NCBI RefSeq assembly: GCF_900091625.1
Contig: NZ_FMIC01000002.1
Coordinates: 1,054,001-1,118,000, forward strand
Length of the DNA: 64,000 bases
Source: Micromonospora peucetia
GTDB taxonomy: Bacteria; Actinomycetota; Actinomycetes; Mycobacteriales; Micromonosporaceae
Direction: 5' to 3'
A program made the translations under genes and the position numbers. Shown piece after piece: positions 55,311-64,000 of the stretch. The stretch's first letter is position 1; each line of letters starts with the position of its first letter. A model generated the notes under the pieces. It worked only from the letters and a program-made list of their open reading frames with translations. It had not been told where the DNA came from and ran no database searches.

Positions 55311-56642
55311 TCAGGGCCGGCCGACACCGACCGGCTGGGACGCCTCGGCGAACTCCTCGCGCGGGTCGTGCAACTGACCCAGGGCTACCACCTCACGCTT
55401 GAGGAAGAACGCCAGCGACCAGTCGACCACGACCCGGACCTTACGGTTGAACGACGGGATCCGGCTCATGTGGTACGTCCGGTGCATGAACCACGCCGGC
55501 CAGCCGGTCATCTTGATCCCGTACACCTGGGCCACGCCCTTGTACAGGCCGAGGCTGGCGACGCTGCCGGCGTGCTTGTGCTTGTACTCCACCGGCTCCC
55601 GGCCACGCACGGCGTTGACGATGTTGTCGGCCATCCGGGCGGCCTGCCGGACCGCGTGCTGGGCGCTCGGCGAGCAGTAGTTGCCGGGCTCCTTGGTCAG
55701 GTCCGGCACGGCTGCGCAGTCACCGGCGCTCCAGGCGCCCTCGACCACCCGGTCGCCATCGACCACCTGGAGGGTCGGCAGGCAGGTGACCCGCCGCCGC
55801 TCGTCGCGGGGGAAGTCCGTGGCGTCCAGCATCGGCGACGGCTTCACGCCGGCCGTCCAGACGATGGTGTCGGAGCGGAAGCTGTCGCCGTCGGAGAGCT
55901 TCACCACCCCGTTGAGACAGGATTCCAGGCGGGTGTCCAGCCGGATGTCCATGTTCCGCTTGATCAACTCCTGCACCGTGTAGGCGCCCATGTCCCGGTC
56001 GACCTCGGGCAGCACCCGCTGGGTCGCCTCGACCAGCACCCAGCGCATGTCCTCCGGCTTGAGCTCCGGGTAGTACTTCAGCGCGTCGCGGGCCATGTCC
56101 TCCATCTCGGCGAGCGCCTCGATGCCGGCGTACCCGCCGCCGACGAAGGTGAAGGTCAGCGCGGACCGGCGGACGGCCGGGTCGGGCGTGGCGGCGGCCA
56201 CGTCGAGCCGATCCAGCACGTGGTTGCGCAGGTAGATGGCCTCGCCGATGGTCTTGAAGCCGATGCCGTGCTCGTGCAGGCCGGGGATCGGCAGCGTGCG
56301 GGAGACCGCACCGGGGGCGACGACGACATGGTCGTACTGGATTTCCCGGGTCGGGCCGCTGATGGGCTGCACCACCGCCGTCTTGCGGTCGTGGTCGATC
56401 CGGGTCACCGCGCCCGCCACCACCTTGCACCGCCGCAACTCGCGCCGCAGCGGCACCACGGAGTGCCGGGGCGAGATGTTGCCGGCCGCAGCCTCGGGCA
56501 GGAACGGCTGGTACGTCATGTGGGGCTGAGGGTCCACCACGACGACCTCAGCCTCACGGGAGCTGAGCTTCTTCGACAGGCGCAGGGCCGCGTAGAGACC
56601 GACGTGCCCGGCACCCACCACAAGGATCCGCTTCGGGTTCAC
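55311..56642 (-). CDS. ndh: Type II NADH dehydrogenase
   Basis: Single-subunit flavoprotein passing electrons from NADH to quinone on the inner face of the membrane, without proton pumping. 443 residues. FAD site ILVVGAGHVGLYAALRL at the N-terminus, NADH site FTFVGGGYAGIEALAE near residue 165, and AGDCAAVPD for FAD. The C-terminal amphipathic part (RKVRVVVDWSLAFFLKREVV) likely anchors it. GTG chosen directly before NPKRILVV; a purine-rich GGAAAGATAG lies upstream. Confidence 0.92.
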   Translation of the reverse strand: MNPKRILVVGAGHVGLYAALRLSKKLSSREAEVVVVDPQPHMTYQPFLPEAAAGNISPRHSVVPLRRELRRCKVVAGAVTRIDHDRKTAVVQPISGPTREIQYDHVVVAPGAVSRTLPIPGLHEHGIGFKTIGEAIYLRNHVLDRLDVAAATPDPAVRRSALTFTFVGGGYAGIEALAEMEDMARDALKYYPELKPEDMRWVLVEATQRVLPEVDRDMGAYTVQELIKRNMDIRLDTRLESCLNGVVKLSDGDSFRSDTIVWTAGVKPSPMLDATDFPRDERRRVTCLPTLQVVDGDRVVEGAWSAGDCAAVPDLTKEPGNYCSPSAQHAVRQAARMADNIVNAVRGREPVEYKHKHAGSVASLGLYKGVAQVYGIKMTGWPAWFMHRTYHMSRIPSFNRKVRVVVDWSLAFFLKREVVALGQLHDPREEFAEASQPVGVGRP

Positions 56643-56746
56643 GTCATCTATCTTTCCCCGCGCGGGCCGGCTAATCCCGCTCGCGCCCCTTCTCTGTGAC
56701 GGAGCACAATCCTTGTGACCTGCGCAACGTTGCCAAAAAGGGGCTG

Positions 56747-57307
56747 TCACCTGCGGCGCAGCAGCCACCTCAGCAACGCCGCCACCGCCACCGCCACGAG
56801 CAGGCCGACCACCGTCGCCGCCTGGTGTCCGGCATCACCACCGAGCCCGGCGACCTCCACCAGCAGCACGCCGAGCACGAAGGTGGCCAGCAGCACCGCA
56901 CCGGCCCGGGCCAGCCACCGCACGATCAGATCCGGGTCGACCACCGCGTCGTACGGCAGCACGGCAGCCAGCGCGCAGAGGGTGTGGGTGAGGTAGAGCA
57001 CCGCCGCCACGGCGAGCAGCCGCCACAGGGCGATCGGCCGGCCGTACCCGTCGGTGGCGACCAGCCATCCGCCGACCGTGACCAGCGCCGCGAAGGTCGG
57101 CCAGACCCGGCGCGGCCCGACCGCCGGCAGCGCCGCCACCACCACCAGGGCGAGCAGCGCTCGACCGAGGAGCACCTCCGACGGGTACGCCAGCACCAGG
57201 CCGACCAGCACGGTGAGGAAGATGCCGGCCCGCACCAGCAGGGGCGTCAGGCTGATCCGGGCGGCGGCGAACCGCAGCGCCCGCACCCTCTCGATGACGG
57301 CGCTCAC
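56747..57307 (-). CDS. Hypothetical membrane protein, last gene of the MoxR operon
   Basis: 186 residues, almost all hydrophobic: five or six helices, ending in RWLLRRR. No recognisable motif. GTG overlaps the DUF58 stop by 4 bp. Position at the end of a DUF58/MoxR operon suggests a partner in the same membrane complex. Confidence 0.82.
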   Translation of the reverse strand: MSAVIERVRALRFAAARISLTPLLVRAGIFLTVLVGLVLAYPSEVLLGRALLALVVVAALPAVGPRRVWPTFAALVTVGGWLVATDGYGRPIALWRLLAVAAVLYLTHTLCALAAVLPYDAVVDPDLIVRWLARAGAVLLATFVLGVLLVEVAGLGGDAGHQAATVVGLLVAVAVAALLRWLLRRR

Positions 57308-58716
57308 CGGTTGTTCACCCGGGGGGCGGTCGCCATCCGGGCCACGTCCCGCAGCACCTCGTCGAGGCTGCCCGCGCCGGCCCAGCGCACCACCGGCACG
57401 CCGTGCTCCCGCAGCTGCCCGATCATCGTCTCCCGGTCCAGCCGCCACAGCCGGTACGCCACCTCGGCCCAGCCCCGGTCCTTCGGCGGGGTGAGATCGG
57501 CGGGCAGGGTGTCCACCGCCACCACGAACCGCCCGGAGCGGGCCAGCCGGGCCAGCATCTCCGCCGACCGCTCGTCGAGCAGCGGGGTGAGGACCACCAC
57601 CAGCGCGTCCGCCGACAGCAACTGCGGGCCGAACACCTGGTCGTACGGCTCGTGCGGGGAGGACTCCGCCCGCACCTCCAGCAGCCATTCCAGCACGGTC
57701 AGGTACTGCCGGCGGCCGGTGGCCGGGCGCAGCCGGCGGGCGGCGGGGCCGTATTCGAGCATCGACACCCGGTCGCCACGGTGCAGGTAGTGCTCGGCGA
57801 TCGCGGCGGCGGCCCGGACCGTGGTGTCCAGCACGGAGGCCGCCCCGGACACGCCCCCTGAGCGGCCCGCCTCGGCGAGCACGTCGAGCAGCACCACCAC
57901 CTCGGCGTCCCGGTCGGAGAGGGTGGCCGCCACGTGCAGTTGCCGGGCGCGCAGCGACACCCGCCAGTCGATCCGGCGCAGCCGGTCCCCCGGGGCGAAG
58001 ACCCGTACGCCGGCCAGTTCGCCGCCCTCGCCGGGCCGGCGCGAGTGGTGCGCGCCGACCAGGCCGGCGGCCCGGGGCATCGCCTCGACCGCGTCGAACG
58101 GCTCGGTCCTCGGGTAGACCCGCAACCGGGACGGTTCGGCGATCACCGCGCGGGAGACCAGCAGGCCCTGCGCGGCGGCGACCCGGGCGCCCGCCGGGCC
58201 GATCGGGTGCCGACCCCAGCGCAGCGCCGTGCCGGTCAGCTCCAGGTCCACGGCCACCGCCCTCGGGACGGCCGTCACGAAGGGCCGTTCGGCGACGGAC
58301 GGGGCGGTCGGCGAGCCGGCGCCGGACGCCACGGTCGCCCCGGCGATCGTCACCCGCTCCACCCGCAGCCACGGTGAGACCCGGCTGCGGACCACCGCCA
58401 CGTCGTAGTCGAGCAGGTCCGGGTTGCCGACGGTGACCGTGCCGGTCAGCTCGCCCCCCTCGACCAGGTGCCCCTCGTCGGCGGAGATCCAGACCTGCGG
58501 CAGGGCGGCCGGCCGGCGGCGCAGCGCGTACGCGGTGCCGAGCGCGAACGGGGCGGCCAGCACGACCAGGTCGACCCGGCCGAGCAGCACTCCCGCGATC
58601 AGCAGCAGCCCGGTGAGCAGCACCGCCCGGCCGAGCGCCCAGGTGGGCGTCCAGCCGGTGGCGGGCTGCGGCCCCGGCGACGACTCGACCCGGGGCGACA
58701 TGGCGGGCGCGAGCAT
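57304..58716 (-). CDS. DUF58 domain membrane protein
   Basis: 470 residues. Two membrane helices near the N-terminus (about 28-66) and a von Willebrand-like DUF58 domain: the signature GEGGELAGVRVFAPGDRLRR followed by IDWRVSLRARQLHVA, then DRDAEVVVLLDV. Such proteins are thought to act with MoxR AAA ATPases in folding or activating other proteins. ATG overlaps the moxR stop by one base. Confidence 0.9.
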   Translation of the reverse strand: MLAPAMSPRVESSPGPQPATGWTPTWALGRAVLLTGLLLIAGVLLGRVDLVVLAAPFALGTAYALRRRPAALPQVWISADEGHLVEGGELTGTVTVGNPDLLDYDVAVVRSRVSPWLRVERVTIAGATVASGAGSPTAPSVAERPFVTAVPRAVAVDLELTGTALRWGRHPIGPAGARVAAAQGLLVSRAVIAEPSRLRVYPRTEPFDAVEAMPRAAGLVGAHHSRRPGEGGELAGVRVFAPGDRLRRIDWRVSLRARQLHVAATLSDRDAEVVVLLDVLAEAGRSGGVSGAASVLDTTVRAAAAIAEHYLHRGDRVSMLEYGPAARRLRPATGRRQYLTVLEWLLEVRAESSPHEPYDQVFGPQLLSADALVVVLTPLLDERSAEMLARLARSGRFVVAVDTLPADLTPPKDRGWAEVAYRLWRLDRETMIGQLREHGVPVVRWAGAGSLDEVLRDVARMATAPRVNNR

Positions 58717-59720
58717 CAGTGCCCGGGGCCGGCGGCGTAGCTGGGCAGCGCCCCGCTGGCGGGCGCCGGGGTCGCCTCCAGCACCTCGCCGACCACGAAG
58801 GACGGGTCGACGCGGCGCAGCCACATCTCCGGGCGCAGGGTGATCCGGTGGGCCAGGGCGGGTGCCGCGACCTCCTTGACGTCCTCCGGCACCACGTAGT
58901 CGCGGCCGGCCATCACGGCCCGTACCCGGGACAGCAGCAGCAGCGCCAGCGAACCGCGCGGTGACGCGCCCACCAGCACCGACGGGTGCTCCCGGGTGGC
59001 CGCGGTGAGCGCGACGATGTAGCGGCCGACGGAGTCCTCCACGACCACGTCCTCCAGCGCGGCCTGCATGGCGCGCAGGGTCTCGGCGTCGACCACCGGC
59101 TTGATCTCCGCCTCCTCGCGGCGGCGGGCCATCCGCCGGCGCAGCACCTCCCACTCCTCCTCGTGGTCCGGGTAGCCGAAGGAGACCCGGAGCAGGAACC
59201 GGTCGAGCTGCGCCTCCGGCAGCGGGTAGGTGCCCTCGTACTCGATGGGGTTGGCGGTGGCCAGCACGTGGAACGGCTCGTCCAGCTTGTACGTGACGCC
59301 CTCCACCGAGACCTGCTTCTCCTGCATCGCCTCCAGCAGGGCCGACTGGGTCTTCGGCGGGGTCCGGTTGATCTCGTCGGCGAGCAGCAGGTTGGTGAAG
59401 ACCGGCCCGGCCCGGAACGCGAACTCGCCGCTGCGCTGGTCGTACAGGAACGAGCCGGTGACGTCGGCCGGCAGCAGGTCGGGGGTGAACTGGAGCCGCC
59501 GGAAGTCCAGCCCGAGCGCCTGCGCGAAGGACCGCGCGGTCAGTGTCTTGCCGAGACCCGGCAGGTCCTCCAGCAGCACGTGCCCGCCGGCCAGGATGCC
59601 GGCGAGGACCAGCTCCAACGCGTCCCGCTTGCCGACCACGACCTGACCGACCGCCTCCAGCACCGACCGGGCGAGGCGGCCGACCTCGGCGGCGGGCATG
59701 CTGCGGTCCACGTCGTTCAT
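58716..59720 (-). CDS. moxR: MoxR-family AAA+ ATPase
   Basis: 334 residues. Walker A LLEDLPGLGKTLTARSFA, Walker B NLLLADEINRTPPKTQSALL, sensor region VLATANPIEYEGTYPLPEAQ, and arginine-finger LPEAQLDRFLLRVSFG. A hexameric chaperone-like ATPase coupled to DUF58 and DUF4129 partners. ATG with GGAGAAG; the start overlaps the previous gene by 4 bp. Confidence 0.95.
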   Translation of the reverse strand: MNDVDRSMPAAEVGRLARSVLEAVGQVVVGKRDALELVLAGILAGGHVLLEDLPGLGKTLTARSFAQALGLDFRRLQFTPDLLPADVTGSFLYDQRSGEFAFRAGPVFTNLLLADEINRTPPKTQSALLEAMQEKQVSVEGVTYKLDEPFHVLATANPIEYEGTYPLPEAQLDRFLLRVSFGYPDHEEEWEVLRRRMARRREEAEIKPVVDAETLRAMQAALEDVVVEDSVGRYIVALTAATREHPSVLVGASPRGSLALLLLSRVRAVMAGRDYVVPEDVKEVAAPALAHRITLRPEMWLRRVDPSFVVGEVLEATPAPASGALPSYAAGPGH

Positions 59721-60301
59721 ATCTTCTCCAGTTCGGCGACGATCGCCGCGAGGTCGCGCGGCGACGGGGGGCGGCGGGAGGGGGTGCTGAGGAAGGTCCA
59801 GAGCCGGTCACCGAGCAGGACCCGGGCCCGCTCCGGGTCGGACTCCCGGGTCAGGCCGTGGCGCTGGCGCAGCCGCTCGTCGGCCAGCTCGCCGAGCCGG
59901 GGCAGGATCCGCTCGGCGAACCGCTCCCGGTTGCCCCCGGACCAGTCCAACGGCCGTTCCCAGCCGTTGATCGCGGCCCGCAGCGCGTCCCGGGCGCCCC
60001 AGTTCCAGGTGCCGTCGTCGTCGCCGGCCGGAACCCTGCCGCCGGACCGGGGCGGGGGCGGTGGCGCGAGGGCGGCGACGACCCGGCGCACCAGGAACAG
60101 CGCGACCACCCCGGTCACGAGGACCGGCAGGGAGACCCGGAGGCCCACCAGACGCAGCCCGGCGACCAGCACGACCACGACGGCCGCGATGCCGGCCAGG
60201 GTGCGGAGCACCTGACCGGCCCGCCCGCCCCGGGACCGCTCGGCGGGCGCCGGCCGTTCCTCCTCGAAGCTCAGCAGGTCGTCGATACTGGTGCTGCTCA
60301 C
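59717..60301 (-). CDS. Hypothetical membrane protein of the MoxR operon
   Basis: 194 residues. Charged N-terminus, two helices (about 32-52, 56-76), then a soluble C-terminal domain with RERFAERILPRLGELADERL and TRESDPERARVLLGDRLW. I do not recognise a family. GTG with GAGG at 7 bases; the stop overlaps the moxR ATG. Confidence 0.85.
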   Translation of the reverse strand: MSSTSIDDLLSFEEERPAPAERSRGGRAGQVLRTLAGIAAVVVVLVAGLRLVGLRVSLPVLVTGVVALFLVRRVVAALAPPPPPRSGGRVPAGDDDGTWNWGARDALRAAINGWERPLDWSGGNRERFAERILPRLGELADERLRQRHGLTRESDPERARVLLGDRLWTFLSTPSRRPPSPRDLAAIVAELEKI

Positions 60302-60365
60302 CGCGTCACCTCGCCACGCCGGGCGAACGCCGGCCGCATCCCGGTCCCGCCGGTGCCCGTCCCGG

Positions 60366-61109
60366 TCACGCCGGTGCCCCGGTTTCGTCGGCGACCACGG
60401 CGGTCAACTCGCCGCGCAGCCGGCGCAGCGCCGCGCGGGCCTGGTCGCGGGTACGTTCGTCGACTTCCCGGGTGGCGTACCGGGCCTCGCGGTAGACGTG
60501 TGCGAACTCGGCCAGCACGTCGGTGCTGGCGATCGACGGCACCCCCGCCGACGGGTCGCCCCGCAGCAGACGGGTGACCAGTTCGGTGGGGGTGTCACCG
60601 GTCAGCCGGGGCACGCCGGCCCCGGCGGCGGCCTCCTCCAGGCGTACCCAGCAGGCGATCACCGCCGTGCGGGGGTCGGTGTCCCGGTCGTCCAGCTCCT
60701 CCAGCCCGGCGTCGAGGGCGGCGGCCACCTCGCGGGCGGTGCCCTCGGGCGTACGCCGGTGCCGCCGGTCCGGCAGCACTCGGGTGGTGCGCCGGATCGC
60801 GCCCCGGATCAGCGTCCAGGTGAGGTAGCCGAACGCGGCTAGCAGTGCCAGCCCGAGCAGCACGACGGCGGCCGTGCCGATCCACCGCGGAATCTGCGCC
60901 TGGGTCGCCGCGCCGGCGTCCCGCGGCTCGACCGGGATCGAGGCGGCCGGCTCGGCAGTCGGATATTCCGGCACGTAGGGGATGTTGTCGGCGGCGGGCG
61001 GGACCCGGCTGGCACCGATCGACGAGTGGGCGGACGAGAGCGCGGCAACGGCCAGCAGGAGCACCACCGCCGCCACCGGCCACCACCTGCGCAGGACGCC
61101 GAGTTCCAT
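60366..61109 (-). CDS. DUF4129 domain membrane protein, first gene of the MoxR operon
   Basis: 247 residues. Two membrane helices (about 8-26 and 78-98) frame an extracytoplasmic Pro-rich loop; the C-terminal DUF4129 domain reads AVIACWVRLEEAAAGAGVPR and GDTPTELVTRLL, with YREARY near the end. ATG with GGAGG. 64 bp separate it from the next operon gene. Common partner of MoxR/DUF58. Confidence 0.9.
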   Translation of the reverse strand: MELGVLRRWWPVAAVVLLLAVAALSSAHSSIGASRVPPAADNIPYVPEYPTAEPAASIPVEPRDAGAATQAQIPRWIGTAAVVLLGLALLAAFGYLTWTLIRGAIRRTTRVLPDRRHRRTPEGTAREVAAALDAGLEELDDRDTDPRTAVIACWVRLEEAAAGAGVPRLTGDTPTELVTRLLRGDPSAGVPSIASTDVLAEFAHVYREARYATREVDERTRDQARAALRRLRGELTAVVADETGAPA

Positions 61110-61185
61110 CGAGGGCTACCTCCGGGCCGCCGGGGCGGGTCGCACGGGTCGACGCGTTCCGTCCGTCATCGCCACCCCCCACGCC

Positions 61186-61926
61186 TCAGTCCACCCCGGC
61201 CGACTGCTTCGCCTGGGCGAACACGTCGTCCAGCATCTCTGGTGTCAGCCGCCCGGTGAAGGTGTTCTGCTGGCTGACGTGGTAGCAGCCGAGCAACTCC
61301 GGCGCGCCCGTGCCGGACCAGTGTGCCCCATGGCCGAACGCCGGCCGCGGGCTGGGCGGGCGCACACCGTACACCTGACGCAGCACCGGCCACCACGAGG
61401 CCCAGGCGAACGCGCCCAGCGCGACCACGACGCGCAGGGTGGGCCGGATCAGCGCCACCTCGCGGTGCAGCCACGGCGCGCACGTGTCCCGCTCGCCGGG
61501 AGTGGGCTTGTTGTCCGGCGGCGCGCAGCGCACGGCGGAGAAGACGCGCAGGTCCCGCAGGGTCAGCCCGTCGTCGGCGGCGACACTGGTCGGCTGGTTG
61601 GCCAGGCCGGCCCGGTGCAGCGCGGCGAACAGGACGTCGCCGGAGCGGTCGCCGGTGAAGATCCGGCCGGTGCGGTTGCCGCCGTGCGCGGCGGGTGCCA
61701 GGCCGAGGATGGCGATGCGCGCGTCGGGAACGCCGAAACCGGGCACCGGGCGGCCCCAGTATTCCTGGTCCCGGAAGGCCGCCCGGCGGGTGCGGGCCAC
61801 CTCCTCCCGCCACCGCACCAGCCGTGGGCAGGCGAAACAGTCGCTGACGGCGGCGTCGAGGTCGGCCAGGTCGGTCGCCCGCGTGGCGCGGGCGACCACC
61901 TCGTCGGGCGTACGGGGCTCAGCCAA
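61186..61926 (-). CDS. udgB: Uracil-DNA glycosylase, family 5 (UdgB)
   Basis: Removes uracil and related bases from DNA. 246 residues. The family 5 catalytic motif GLAPAAHGGNRTGRIFTGD and the late CYHVSQQNTFTGRLT are both present. Four Cys (Cys30, Cys33 in CFACPRLVR and two later) can hold the Fe-S cluster. The TTG start overlaps the stop of the upstream hydrolase by 8 bp; no good ATG exists, so coupling is likely. Confidence 0.92.
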   Translation of the reverse strand: MAEPRTPDEVVARATRATDLADLDAAVSDCFACPRLVRWREEVARTRRAAFRDQEYWGRPVPGFGVPDARIAILGLAPAAHGGNRTGRIFTGDRSGDVLFAALHRAGLANQPTSVAADDGLTLRDLRVFSAVRCAPPDNKPTPGERDTCAPWLHREVALIRPTLRVVVALGAFAWASWWPVLRQVYGVRPPSPRPAFGHGAHWSGTGAPELLGCYHVSQQNTFTGRLTPEMLDDVFAQAKQSAGVD

Positions 61927-62605
61927 GCTTGGCCCGGAAGAGTTCGAGGGTGCGGGCCCAGGCGGTGGCGGCGGCGCGCTGGTCGAAGTGCTCCGGCCGG
62001 TCCTCGTTGAAGAAGGCGTGTGAGGTGCCGGGGTAGTCGTAGGTCTGGCAGGTGCCGCCGGAGGTCTCGATGGCGCGGCGGACGGTCCGCACGCCGTCGG
62101 CGGCGGAGGTGCCGTCCTCTTCGGAGCAGTGGATGTGCGCGGCCTTGCCGGCGTAGTCGGCCCACTCGGGGCTCATCCCGTCCCACGGCAGCCGGGGGTA
62201 GAAGGCGGCGGTGGCGACGATCCGCTCGGAACGGGTCGCCGCCCAGAGGGCCAGGCTGGCACCGGCGCAGAAGCCCGCGCAGCCCACCTTGCCGGTGACC
62301 TCGGGCCGCCCGGCGAGGTAGTCCGCCGCGCCGGCGATGTCCGCCGCCGCCTCGTCCATCTGCGGGCCGTTCAGCATCTGTCGGGGCTCACTGGGCTTGC
62401 TCGCCGGGCCGCCGCGGCGGAAGTCCGGGGCGAGGGCGACGAAACCGGCCTCGGCGAAGCGGTCCACAACTGCCCGGACGTGCGGCACCAGGCCCCACCA
62501 GTCCTGGATGACGATGACCGCGGGGCTGGTCGCACCGCCGGAGGGTATCGCGAGATACCCCTCGCTGGTCCCCCCGTTGTTGCGGTAGCTCACCAATTCG
62601 CCCAT
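61919..62605 (-). CDS. Dienelactone hydrolase-family protein
   Basis: 228 residues, alpha/beta-hydrolase fold. The catalytic Cys is in GCAGFCAGASLALWAA, the Asp candidate in HCSEEDGTSAADG and the His in GTSHAFFNEDR. Acts on carboxymethylene-butenolide-like lactones in family members; the substrate is not determined. ATG with GGAGGAGGG. First gene of a pair with udgB. Confidence 0.9.
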   Translation of the reverse strand: MGELVSYRNNGGTSEGYLAIPSGGATSPAVIVIQDWWGLVPHVRAVVDRFAEAGFVALAPDFRRGGPASKPSEPRQMLNGPQMDEAAADIAGAADYLAGRPEVTGKVGCAGFCAGASLALWAATRSERIVATAAFYPRLPWDGMSPEWADYAGKAAHIHCSEEDGTSAADGVRTVRRAIETSGGTCQTYDYPGTSHAFFNEDRPEHFDQRAAATAWARTLELFRAKLG

Positions 62606-62745
62606 CGGCCCTCCTCCTAGCGGTCAGTCATCGTTGGCTGGTCGCCCAGTGGTCCTACGTGTCGGTAGCCTGCCACGCAGTGAGCACCCGGGGAAGACGC
62701 CGGAACAGTGGCATTCACCTCCTGTTCGCGGGGCGGCTCCGCAGA

Positions 62746-62786
62746 CGCCGTCGGCGGCGCGGACGTCGTCCGCGCCGCCGACGGCG
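62746..62786 (-). terminator. Perfect 19-bp hairpin terminator
   Basis: Arms 62746-62764 and 62768-62786 (CGCCGTCGGCGGCGCGGAC) with only GTC between. It lies 29 bases beyond the stop of the small membrane-protein gene on the minus strand. No U-tract. Confidence 0.75.
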
Positions 62787-62814
62787 GTGCTGTGGTGCTG
62801 TGGTGCTGGGGGAA

Positions 62815-63297
62815 TCAGGCCTTCTTCGTCAGGCAGAGCAGGTAGCCGGTCTTGCCCGGCTCGATGCTGTAAAAGAGGTAGCCCTCCTGGCCCTCCTTGA
62901 TGTACTGCCCGCACGCCTCGCCGGAGCGGGCCTGCGCCGTGGTCTGCCCGTCGACCCGGCCGACCACGTTGTAGACGGCATCGGCGGAGGTGCACTCGAC
63001 GACCTTCGCGCCGTCGACCTTCTCCTCCTTCGTGCCAGTCACCTCGGGCAGCTCGGCGATGCAGTCACCGGCCTTGGCCTCGGCGGTCTCGTCCTTGTTG
63101 AAGAAGTTGCCGATCGCCGAGCCGATGCCGAACTTGAGGCCCGCGACGACCAGGAACACGACGATCGCGCCCACGATGCCGAGCAGCTTCTTGGAACCGG
63201 ACTTCTTCGCCTCGGGCTCCGCCGGGGGCGGCGCCTGGACGGCCGACGGGGGCTGGCTGGCGTCCGGCGCGGGGGGCGGTGCGACCTGCTCTGACAC
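62815..63297 (-). CDS. Single-pass membrane protein, conserved hypothetical
   Basis: 160 residues. A Pro/Ala-rich cytoplasmic N-terminus (PPPAPDASQPPSAVQAPPPA), one helix (about 41-60, LLGIVGAIVVFLVVAGLKFG), then an external domain with GDCIAELPEVTG and VVECTSADAVYNVVGRV, whose Cys residues could form disulfides. This N-term/helix/C-rich pattern occurs in actinobacterial septum or envelope proteins, function unknown. GTG with GGAAGGA; the earlier in-frame TTG is part of that site. Confidence 0.85.
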   Translation of the reverse strand: MSEQVAPPPAPDASQPPSAVQAPPPAEPEAKKSGSKKLLGIVGAIVVFLVVAGLKFGIGSAIGNFFNKDETAEAKAGDCIAELPEVTGTKEEKVDGAKVVECTSADAVYNVVGRVDGQTTAQARSGEACGQYIKEGQEGYLFYSIEPGKTGYLLCLTKKA

Positions 63298-63415
63298 GCG
63301 TTTTCCTTCCAAGGGGTGGGTGAGCAGACGACACCGTAGCGACAGGGGCCGACAGCCGTTGCCCCGCTGGACTCATCCGTTCAGCTATTTCACAGCTTCC
63401 GCGGCATGATCCGTT

Positions 63416-64000
63416 TCACGTGCGGTTCGGCACGGGCGTTCCGGCCGTGGTGTCCGACGGCGTGGGCGCCGTGGTCGGGGTGCTGCTCGGGGCGGGCGTG
63501 GGCTCGGTCTGGCCCTCCGACGTGGTGGGTGTCGGCAGCGGCGGCACGCCTGTCGACGGCAGTGAGCCGCCCGGCGCCCGCGGCGCGAACGGCGCCTGCT
63601 CCGGGCAGTACGGGTACGTGCGCAGTAGCGGGTTGCCGCGCTCGTCCGGGATCCGCAGGTCGAGGCAGTCCGGGTGGCCGAGCCGGATCGGGTCGCCGTT
63701 CTGGTCGAAGAGCCGGGCGTTCTCCACCAGCCGGCCCTCGCGGTCGTAGACGAAGACGTCCCGGATGTGGTCGTACCGGCCGTCGATCGAGATCTGCTCG
63801 TAGCCGAAGTCCCCGCTGCCGACGCGGCCGTTCATGTCCGCGAGGCCGACCAGCCCGAAGACCACCAGGACCGCCGTGCCGGCGTGCAGCATCCGCCGTT
63901 TGGGCCGGGACAGGCCGGGCGTGTGGTGGCCGAGCCAGATCGAGGCGAGCACGCTGCCGGCGAGCAGCACCAGGCCGGCCAGGGTGCTGCCGTTGAGCTC
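63416..64000 (-). CDS. Membrane protein, 5' end beyond window edge
   Basis: 195 codons are present with no stop upstream, so the start lies outside. Two hydrophobic stretches (the first within ~20 codons of the edge, the second near LHAGTAVLVVFGLVGL), then an external domain: GSGDFGYEQISIDGRYDHIR and PLLRTYPYCPEQAPFAPR. The last ~45 residues are Pro/Thr/Ser-rich. I do not recognise the family. The internal GTG at 63970 is not needed as a start. Confidence 0.8.
   Translation of the reverse strand, partial: ELNGSTLAGLVLLAGSVLASIWLGHHTPGLSRPKRRMLHAGTAVLVVFGLVGLADMNGRVGSGDFGYEQISIDGRYDHIRDVFVYDREGRLVENARLFDQNGDPIRLGHPDCLDLRIPDERGNPLLRTYPYCPEQAPFAPRAPGGSLPSTGVPPLPTPTTSEGQTEPTPAPSSTPTTAPTPSDTTAGTPVPNRT

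Noticed and set aside
56747..61109. MoxR/DUF58/DUF4129 operon as a novel system
   Set aside because: This gene set is widespread in actinobacteria; nothing in its order or motifs is new here.

Overview
High-GC actinobacterial chromosome segment, most likely Micromonosporaceae (Micromonospora or a close relative). The reasons are the extreme GC bias, GTG/TTG starts and leaderless promoters, coenzyme F420 genes, mycothiol chemistry (mca), a bldA-type tRNA-Leu(UAA), a giant SCO7613-like membrane protein, and intergenic hairpins of a kind I associate with Micromonospora. No rRNA, phage, CRISPR or secondary-metabolite cluster is visible. One insertion sequence (IS110 family) is present. Taxonomy rests on gene content, not on a search.

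Layout. 1-3.1 kb: a truncated membrane protein divergent from the F420 pair fbiA-fbiB. 3.1-3.6 kb: tandem repeats. 3.6-9.7 kb: an ArsR-type regulator, an unassigned protein divergent from a Nudix hydrolase, manC and a family-4 glycosyltransferase (nucleotide sugar and envelope glycan work), and a TIGR03089 protein. 9.9-14.5 kb: acyl-CoA metabolism (acetoacetyl-CoA synthetase, thioesterase, acyl-CoA dehydrogenase). 14.7-21.3 kb: UDP-glucose dehydrogenase and a 1639-residue zinc-ribbon membrane protein. 21.4-25.3 kb: purE-purK and a DUF255 thioredoxin-like protein. 25.3-30.6 kb: a GGDEF/EAL protein with an upstream mini-ORF, a small membrane protein, mca, DUF4307 and greA. 30.6-34.6 kb: ilvA, an amidase and metB. 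34.8-37.1 kb: a HIT protein, a repeat tract and the IS110 element. 37.4-43.3 kb: msrA, then the three-gene N-acetylglutaminylglutamine amide (NAGGN) osmoprotectant operon. 43.3-45.0 kb: a structured RNA leader with its own promoter and a 12-codon ORF, followed by rnz and a GNAT gene. 45.0-51.4 kb: a Tat lipoprotein dioxygenase, cystathionine beta-synthase, DUF1232, two overlapping SGNH hydrolases and a thiolase. 51.6-56.6 kb: a small hypothetical gene, a Bax-inhibitor-1 protein, tRNA-Leu(UAA), a polytopic membrane protein and NDH-2. 56.7-61.1 kb: a five-gene DUF58/MoxR/DUF4129 operon. 61.2-64 kb: UdgB, dienelactone hydrolase and two small membrane proteins, the last cut by the window edge.

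How the genes work together. metB with cbs covers both directions of cystathionine chemistry. mca and msrA are thiol and oxidation defence. The NAGGN genes form one translationally coupled pathway. Many genes appear to start transcription at or within a base or two of the start codon (TANNNT, then 6-7 bases, then ATG/GTG).

The most unusual signals are the structured leader before rnz, the candidate guide RNA of the IS110 element, the recurring CGATCTTGCACTT hairpin family, and tandem repeats that begin at or very near stop codons.
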